Positions 38,401-47,400 of a stretch of 64,000 nucleotides of DNA are shown one piece after another; position 1 is the stretch's first letter, and each line of letters begins with the position of its first letter. Both the position numbers and the translations under genes were made by a program. Source of the stretch: Ricordea florida. Taxonomy: Eukaryota; Cnidaria; Anthozoa; Corallimorpharia; Ricordeidae. The notes beneath the pieces are model-generated. The model did no database searches. It had not been told where the DNA came from and saw nothing but the letters and a program-made list of their open reading frames with translations. The stretch is from NCBI GenBank assembly GCA_949710005.1, contig OX453273.1, forward strand, positions 35,784,250 to 35,848,249, in the 5' to 3' direction.

Positions 38401-41400
38401 ATCTCGCCACAAATCTGTTGTTCAGCGTCAAAAACAGACATTCAACATTTGTATGAAAATGCATTTGGGTGGCCTGGGTTCGAGAAGTCGCACTGTAATT
38501 CCTTTTAAAAACTTTCAATCCCAAAAGTGAAGAAAATTAAATGTACAAAAAGATACAACTGGAATTCCCTCTACACCCTTTCACCGCTAAGATTAAGTAT
38601 AAATTCTCCTGAGCAAGCGCTATACAGTTCCTTATGTTCTAGCTCGGAGACTTTGGTGGTTGATCGATTTAGCATCCTTGATGTGATCACGTGTTCAATT
38701 CTTACAATCTGTGCGGTAGTGTATTGGAATTATAGGGAAAATTTATACATGGGTCACCTGTGGCTCTACCACGGCACCCTCCCCAGTGGCTCCTTCATCG
38801 AGTGATGTTCTCACCCAGGCCATGTGAAAGGCTCTCAGTGAATCGCTTCCACAAATCGTCGCCGCTTTTCAAGCCAACATGGCGGGGGGCTTGTCGTCGT
38901 CATATTCTGGGGTCGGCACTCAGCTTAACAGCTCCATCACAGAGTTCCCGCTGGCTAATAGTCACACTCTGATTCCTCAGGTAATCTCGTCGTTCCTTCA
39001 TTTATTTCCACCTACTGCACATTGGGGAATCCAACTGTAGCTCAGCCGGCGAGCCTCTCGTGTTCGGATCCACCATATACTGATCAAGGTTTTCCCGACC
39101 CGCTAGTGGATTGCCTTCAGATCCAGCGGCTCCTCCGGGTCATGAAGCGTCATCAAGGTTCCAGCCAACCAAAGCAACAGCCAATCACAGCAGAGCTCAT
39201 TACTGTGATTCAACAATCCCATGATTTGTCAGACAGGGATCATGTCATGCTGTGGGCAGCATGTTGCGTGTGTTTCTTTGGTTTCTTGCAAGATGGGGAG
39301 TTTACAGTCAATACCAGCTTTGACCCTACCACCCATCTTACCATTCAGGACTTACAAGTGAACTCATCGTTGAACCCATCCAGTATTAGAGTCCATATCA
39401 AGAACTCCAAAACTGATCCATTTAGTCAAGGCTGCTTCATCTACGTAGGACGGGGAAAAGATCCTCTTTGCCCAATCTCTGCTATTGTGGCATATTTACA
39501 TCAGAGAGGCTCAAGAACGGGTCCACTTTGTGTTTACAAGAATGGTGAGCCATTATCTCGCCATCTGCTGTCTTCATTCCTCCAAGAAACCCTGTCTTCA
39601 TTCCTCTAAGAGACGCATGGTGTGGGTGACCATGGGAGGCTGGGATGCAGGGATTTGCCGGCCACAGGGGCGTTTCTCCGTCTAGGGGCTGGCTGCCAAC
39701 AGTGGAAGCCCATGAATATTCAAGGCACCCTACCTCCACTTAGCGATGCGGTTGTTAATCATTCTTACACAAAACAACATTTCTTGCATGTATCTTACAC
39801 ATCGCCAGTGCATACTGAACAAATTGTCAACTTACACAGATTGTCAGGATCCTTGTATTTCTTCTTTTTTCTTTTTATCACTGGGTGCTCACTTGTAACA
39901 GGTTTCTTTTCAATCCTGGGTTTTTCAACCTGTCAACAAAGAAAGGAGCATTCACTGCTGCTACGAGAACAATAAGCACACCTTTTATCTGTCAGGTATC
40001 CTAATTACATGCTGGCTGACAATGATGTCTTCAGATGCACTCGAAAAAGTCTCATCACAGCCCCATGTATTTCTGATCTTATGGTTGAGTATTGCTCGTC
40101 AATCAATGTCCTACTGTTTTTAGAACTTTGACTGAAGAAACAAAAAAGTAATAAAAATAATTACTACTGAGATAAAAAGTTGGAATTTGAATAGTGCTAA
40201 TGAAGACACACTCCCACCACCAAAGACCCATTTACAACATACACAAACATTACCTCAGTGTCAGTTCTAACATCGTCTCTGTTTTGAAGGTTCTTGATGG
40301 GGTTGGACTTAGTTTGGTGATGGCGTCTGGGTCTTATTTTCATCCTGTCCTCAGCCAATGAAGAGGTCAGTTTCCTGTTAGCAAACACAAAACATTATCC
40401 TTATCCCTTTTGCGACAAGGTCCGGGGCTTGATTTTCATGTCCAGCAGCTTTGTTTTTTCCTTTTCAGGCTACATATCTGTAACAATAGCTAAAAAATCT
40501 TCAATTCTACTTTTACCATAGTTATTCAAAGTAATTAAAGACTTGGGATCTGTATAGTACTATAATTATACAATGGATAAATTATATAGTTTTTAATCAC
40601 TTCCTTACATCTGAGTTGATTCATATCTTTCTCAATACAGATTCATATAAAATTATTCATTTAATTCACTAAAATATCTGTAAAACATGTAGTTTTACTC
40701 AAACTGCAAGCAAGACTTCACTAAAACAATAATTTGACTGCCTGAACTCAGTCACTGAGTCCTGTACTTCCTAAAATCATAAAAATATTTAGAATAAAAG
40801 CACATTCACTTTTGTATGATTGTTTAAATTTGTTCTAATAAAAGGCATTTAACAATTTCATTGCATTCTCAAAGCAAGCTCTTCAATTAGTTCATCATAC
40901 AGTATGTTGGTTTAAAGTGTTTGAATAATTTGTCATTATTGTTCCACTGTTTTAAATAATCCTATGTAATCTGAGTTCAGATTTACCTCTTTCAAATCAA
41001 ACTGGTAGAAAGTATGAACAATTTTTTTATTTATTTATTTTTAAATTTTTATTTATTTATTTATATTTTATTTTATTTTTTGGGAGGTAGGGGGAAAGAA
41101 TCAATGCAGAACTCCTGAATGGATACTTAACACAAACATTTCTTGTTTCCATCTGTAAATACAAATGCATGTATTTTTGCCAAGTCTCTAGGATAGCACT
41201 TTCCAGTACTGTCCAGTACTCATTGTCCACGCCTGCTTGGGACCATACTGGGTCAGGAGAATATCAGTCTTTGATCTTTTTTGCTCAGACCTCAGTGCAC
41301 TATGTGAGTACTGTCAAGACGTAGGGCTGATGTTCTCTCATTTCCACTCTTGTGCTTGGTCAATAAGGTACATGCATCTTTACTTTCACCGTACCTGTAT

Positions 41401-44400
41401 GTTTTCTGGCCTGTAAATAGATTGGTTTAATCAGTTTAAACAGTACCTACCCTGCGGTTTGGTTTGAAACTGCATCCAAGTCCTCCAAAGTAATTGTCAC
41501 TTTAGAAGGTTCAGGTTTTTTCAAATCAGCCTCCTGCTTAGCAACCTTCATATCATAAAAGTCTCTCAAGCCTTCTTCAAACACACTAGGCCTTCGTCCT
41601 CTGATAATCGGAGACAACAGTGCTTCCTGAACACTGGGCTTATCGTCAACTTGCTTTTCAACCTGCTCTTTTTCATTCCAGTCCTGTTTTTCCACCTCTT
41701 CATTTTCAAGTGGAATCTCTACTGCTACAAAATCAAACCGCTGAAAAAGATTGGATTCCGACTTTGTCTTCATCATGCTGAATGGCTTGAGTGATTTCCT
41801 CTTTTTGTTTTTGGAAGCTGACAAAAAATCACAGTATTAATTACATGAGTGACATTAATTTTGCCATTGTGGCAAAAAAAAATGGATGCACATGCAGTGC
41901 AATTTATCCACCAAACATGCAGTACTTAAAGTTAGATTACAAGTGATGATTAGATTAGGTATCATTAGAGTTGTACTGAGAGAAGCTGACTAAAAATTAC
42001 TTTACCAGTAAACTGACATCCTGTAATTAACTAAGATGAACTGAATTCGTCCACCTTCATTAATTAAGCTAAATAGTGAATTATTATTATTTTTTTTTGC
42101 TCTTCTACAACCTAGAGTCTCTTGCAAAATTCATGCAATTGTATTAATTTTATTACTTAAACCATGAGGCTACCTTGTGCATTATTGATGCAGGAACCAT
42201 GCAGAGTGACCATTCTTTGAAAGAAAATAAATGTATATATATAGAATCACAGATAAAAAAGTACTGGGTAAAGGCAATAAAATACTGTTTGTGTTTGATT
42301 ATTCCTGCCACATTAAGTTGAATTTGTTTTGACTCCATTACTTACTAGAATGTTCATCAACAATGTGCAAGTGATCGGAAGGAGATGTAATCAAGTAGAT
42401 TGAAATAATTAATATTCACTTTTTATGCAACATATTATGACCTCAAAAACTGAATGAATGTGAAACTAAATATAAAATTATCTTCAACATAAATGTCTTT
42501 AAGCAATCAGTTAAGGCATCCACACTGAAATGTAAGCAAACCACTCATAAACAAATCCTGTTTTATGTCTCCAAATATTTGAGTCTTACGCTAATGATTT
42601 AAACATCATGATGGTTAAATAATCAAGTCACTAACTGAATTATGGTAAATACAAATATATCACACATATATCTCTATGTAAAAATAATCTTTGCTATAAA
42701 GAAAGCTAGTTCAGATTAAATTAGCTCGAAGTATATGCTGAATTATAAAGTAAAACAAAAAATACCAACATCACACAGTAATTGCAATTAACTGAAAACC
42801 TAACACCCAATGAAAGGTGTCCAATCTTTAAAAGACACAGAAACACTAGGATTAAAACTTAGATATTACAAACACAGTATTACAGCCATGACTAAAACAC
42901 TATCATGACAAGTGATGTTTTCAACTCGCTCAAAACCCTAGCAGACGTGAAATTTGCACTCTTAAAACTACCAAATTTTAGTCTTCATTACACGTAAGTT
43001 TACAATAATAATACAAGAATGTATACCAAAAATGCATCCATGATCTAACTCCTGGATATCAATGCCATCAATAAAGATGAAGATTTACTTTAAGCCAAAA
43101 TTGAAGGGGGAGATGAGCAAGGCAGCAACTTGGCTAATTTCAATCTGTTGCTTCTCAGCTTATCTTCCGTTGCCTGATGTATAGAACAGATATCACAATC
43201 TTGCATTTTTCAAAGGGTTAGACAAACAAGTAAACGTTTTAGTTTACAGTGACAGCTTGGCCGGTTCTCAGGTTCTTATCACCTAAATTTTGCCTAGACA
43301 CTATCTTGTTTAGCTAAGGTACAGTAAAAACAAACATAATGACAAGATACCATCTCTTCAAAGCAATGCACTTTGACCCAGAGAATATGAGATGACAACA
43401 TTGTAAAATATGTATAAACATTTTGCTTTTTTTGATAGCAAGCATTAACACATAATTTATACTGCAGGAACAACAATGTTTTTTCAATGGATGATTTAAA
43501 ACACAAACTTGTCAAGGAGATTAGAGAGCTAATAATAAGCCAGATGTCAAAATATGGGAACTGGCAGAGCTAGGATGGTTGAAAACTGCTAAATTTCAAA
43601 CTACTTTTTCAACAATTTTGATACTGCATGTTATGTTAAATTAATGTCTTCCTTCACAGTGTAGTTCAAGACAATGTCTGCCTTCTTACTAACAGAGACT
43701 TTTTCTTAAACACAAACACATGCTATGGAAACAATTATTGTTAATATCAAAACAAACCACTGGAAACAAAATAAATTCATTGACACCATTGAAGATTTGA
43801 TCATTTGAAAAGAAAACAAAATTAAAATTAAATGGTACACTGTACATGTACGTGTACGTGTATAATGCACACAATAACTAATCAAACACTTCCCTAGTAG
43901 CTGTGGTGTCTAGCACCTTTCCACAGAATGGCCATACTTTATGTAGTTAAAACCCATATGACTGTTTAAATATTGTAGAGTATACTACAGGTTCCCTGTA
44001 CTGTTCTGCACGGTTTTCAAAGAATGCTCACACTGTATCAGCTGAGAAAGGATAATTTTGCCAACAAAACTAAAAACATAATACACCAAGGTCAATATTT
44101 ATTATCTATGATTACAAATACGACAATGGCATTTCAGTGTGGTGGGATGAGTAATGCATGTGCAATATACTACAGTGTAAGTCACTTCCAATCTCAAGTG
44201 TGTTTTATAGTTGTCAAGTAAACACAAAACGAAATCAAGAAGTCACCCCCACACGAAAATTATGCAAGGCAAGCTTTCTCATGTAAACATCCCCAAAGCT
44301 ATAGCACAGAGACTTACGTTTCTTGAGTGACTTCCTTTCCTTTGGTGATTTCTGCTCAATTTCTTCAATTGGTTGGAGCTGAATGTCTCTGTCCTTTCCG

Positions 44401-47400
44401 GACAGTATTCTCTCATCTTTTCCAGAAACTTTTCTTTCCATTTCTCTGTCTTTTGCAAGAACTTTTCTTTCCATTTCCTTGTCTTTTGCAAGAACATTTT
44501 TCCCAACTTCCTTGTCTTTCACAGTAAAGTTTATTTCCATATCTCTATCTTTTCCCAGAGCTTTTTGTTCTATGACTTTTCCTTGTACATGAAAGTTGCT
44601 TTCCAGCTGCTCAGCTTTTCCATTATCTTTTACCTCCTGTATCTTCTCCTTCTTTAATTCTTTCTTGCCAACACCCTTTGTCTGCATATCGCCCACTGTT
44701 AAATTTGGAGGAAGATATTCTGGAGATGACTTCTTCCGCTCTCTTTGGTAAGCAACACCTTTTAAAATTTCAGTTCGTCCCTCTGAGCCAATTGTCTTTG
44801 ACCTCTGCTTTCGTGAGATTTTGCTTTTGTCAACTGAACCCCTCCGAGAAAACATTGCTTTGATTGCCGCGGAAACAGCCCCACTCTGTGGCATTTCACC
44901 CTCCTCTTCCACACCCTTTGCCTCTTTATCACCCCCAAATAAAGACTTCTTCCTCTTCTTTTTACTTCCCCGCTTCTTTCTAACCTCACCTTCGGGGCTT
45001 AAATCTCTAGGGTCTTTTTCTAAATCTTTACTTGATGTCTCAATGTGAATACTCTCTTCTCTTGGTGCACTTTGACCACCTCGAGATGACAGAGGATTCT
45101 GCAGACTTGCTCTCTCGCCAATGATGTCCAGCTTTGCAGTAACACCTTCAGGAGAAAGCATCTCGCTACTACTGTCTGAGAATTTCTGTTCATCAATCTT
45201 GCTTGATGAAACTTTCTTTGCCAGTGAAAAATTTATCTCATCAAATTTCCTCATCTCAGTAGGTGACAATGTGTCACCACAAATGCTGTGAGGTCGGTCT
45301 TCAAGCATGATAACAGGGCGTGGTGGAATAACCTTATTATCATCCTTGGAAATCAAGAACTTTGCTCTTAATTCCGCTACAGACGGTATCTTTACTTCTG
45401 CATCTGTGGTTTTCAAGCCTTTTTCTCTAATTAAATCAGCAATGATATCTGCATGCACAGAAGAGGCAATTGTCTGGTAGCGAGGCTTTCCACTTTTCAC
45501 TTTTTCTGTATTTGACATGTCATCAATAGTGTACTTTTTGCCAACTTCACTTAGTTGAGGAGTTTGTCTAACATTTGAACTATTTTTCGAATGAATAAAC
45601 CCATTCTTTTGAATGAATCCATTTTCTCCAAAATGAAGCTTTCCATCCACTGCATCTTGCCTTGCAATGACTGGTGTCTCCTGTGTATCTCTTCCCAGTT
45701 CCTTCCCTCCTTCATCCTTACAACCTTCTTCTTGGTTGCTTTCTTTTGCCAAAGTTGGAACCAATCCAGCAAAGAAACGCTCCCTTTCCTCTTTGCGCCT
45801 TCTTCTTCTTTCCCGCAGCTTTGACACCGTGTCTCTAGTGGAGCTGTCAGTCAAGTTAAATGGTTTGTTCTCTTCCTTCTTAACTTCACCATCTGTGTCT
45901 TGCACTGCAGTATACATAGAAGACCCACTTCCCTTCTCATTAGAATTCACCTTATACTGTGCCCTTCTCTTTGCCCGCAGTTCTGCCAACAAAGGTGACT
46001 CAATGGAACCAACATACTGTTCTTTTGGTTCTTTATCATCCTTCTGTTCCCTGTGACTTGCCCCATCACTGCTTGGAACACTTTCTACTGGCAGAGTCAT
46101 TTGTCCCTTATCCAACAATGGTCGTCCTTGATCAGGTTTGCTTTTGTCAGTTGTAATACTCTTATTTCCTCCTGGTGTTGGCTTTTCCTCAACAGATTTT
46201 GGTTTCACTGTCCGTTCTCTGCTCTTTCGGAGTTGAGAGGATTTTCTTTCAGTTCCATCTGTCACAAAAACCTCATCAACTAGACTTTTGTCAGCAACTG
46301 AACTTGATGCTGGTGATAGGGATCTTGACCTACCATCATCTGATGATGTCGATTTCCTGGAATCTGGTGATTTGTCCTTTTTAGTATGATCCCAAAACTT
46401 CAGCTTGTTTAACATAGTATTCTTTGAAGAGTCAAATGACCTTGCTTTCTTGAAGTTAGTTCTTCTGCTAAGACCTTCTGGATCTACTGACTGTACAGGG
46501 TTTACCTGGGCCCTTTCTGCACTAGAACTCCTATGCAATCCCAGTATTCCTGGCAAGGAAACCCGTCGTTTTACGGGTGGGCATGACAACCTTCCAGATT
46601 CTGAGTCCATGTTATCACTGGAATCGCCCCCTGATTTCGAATCTTTGGAGGGAAAATACTTCCCAGGGACCGAAAACTTTTTCTTGAGCAAATCAGGTGT
46701 GGTTTTTGACTCCCCAGAATTAAAAAACAATCTACTAGGTCCAGAAATTTTTCTTTTTGGAGGTTCCACCACAGGAGAAAAAGTAGGCGATGATGATTCC
46801 ACTTCTTGACATGTGAGTGATTCTTTTTCAGAACTTGATGATCTTCTTCTCTGGAAAAATCCAGAGCCCTTTTGTTGCCCTCTCTCTTCCTCTCCTTCAG
46901 AATCAGTAGAGTCCCGTGACTTCTTACGAGAAAAGAAACCTGTTTTCCTTCCAAAATATTTCTCTCCTTTACCCTTGCCTTCATCTTTTGATGAAGATGA
47001 GCCAACACTTGAGCTCCTCTTGTGAGATTCAATATTAGAATCAGTTCCATGGCTCTTTTCTCTGGACAATTTACGCTCTCTACCAAGTAAACTAGCTTTG
47101 CTGTCATCTTTATCTTTCCTGGATACATCTTTTGAAGATTTTTCAACTTTTTCAAAATTACCAACTGTGACATTTTGTTCCGTTTTCCCTTTTGATGACA
47201 ACAAAGGGTTCTTCCCTTTCCTGGAGTCAGTTCTGCTAAGAGAACCTTCATAAGCACTTGTGATTTCCCTGCTTAACAGTGATATATCTCTGGCTGTAGA
47301 AGCATCCATTCCATTGTCACTTCCACTGCCAATCTTCACATCTTGTATTGCATTACTGTTACTACTACCTCTCCGTGAACTTGCTGCTCTAACGATATCA

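Noticed and set aside
38370-38475. Alternative SVIL exon with suitable phases (acceptor ACCCAG, donor CTTA|GTAAGT).
   Set aside because: It would encode an aromatic-rich peptide unlike the charged linker; 39836-39929 fits better in phase, signals and composition.
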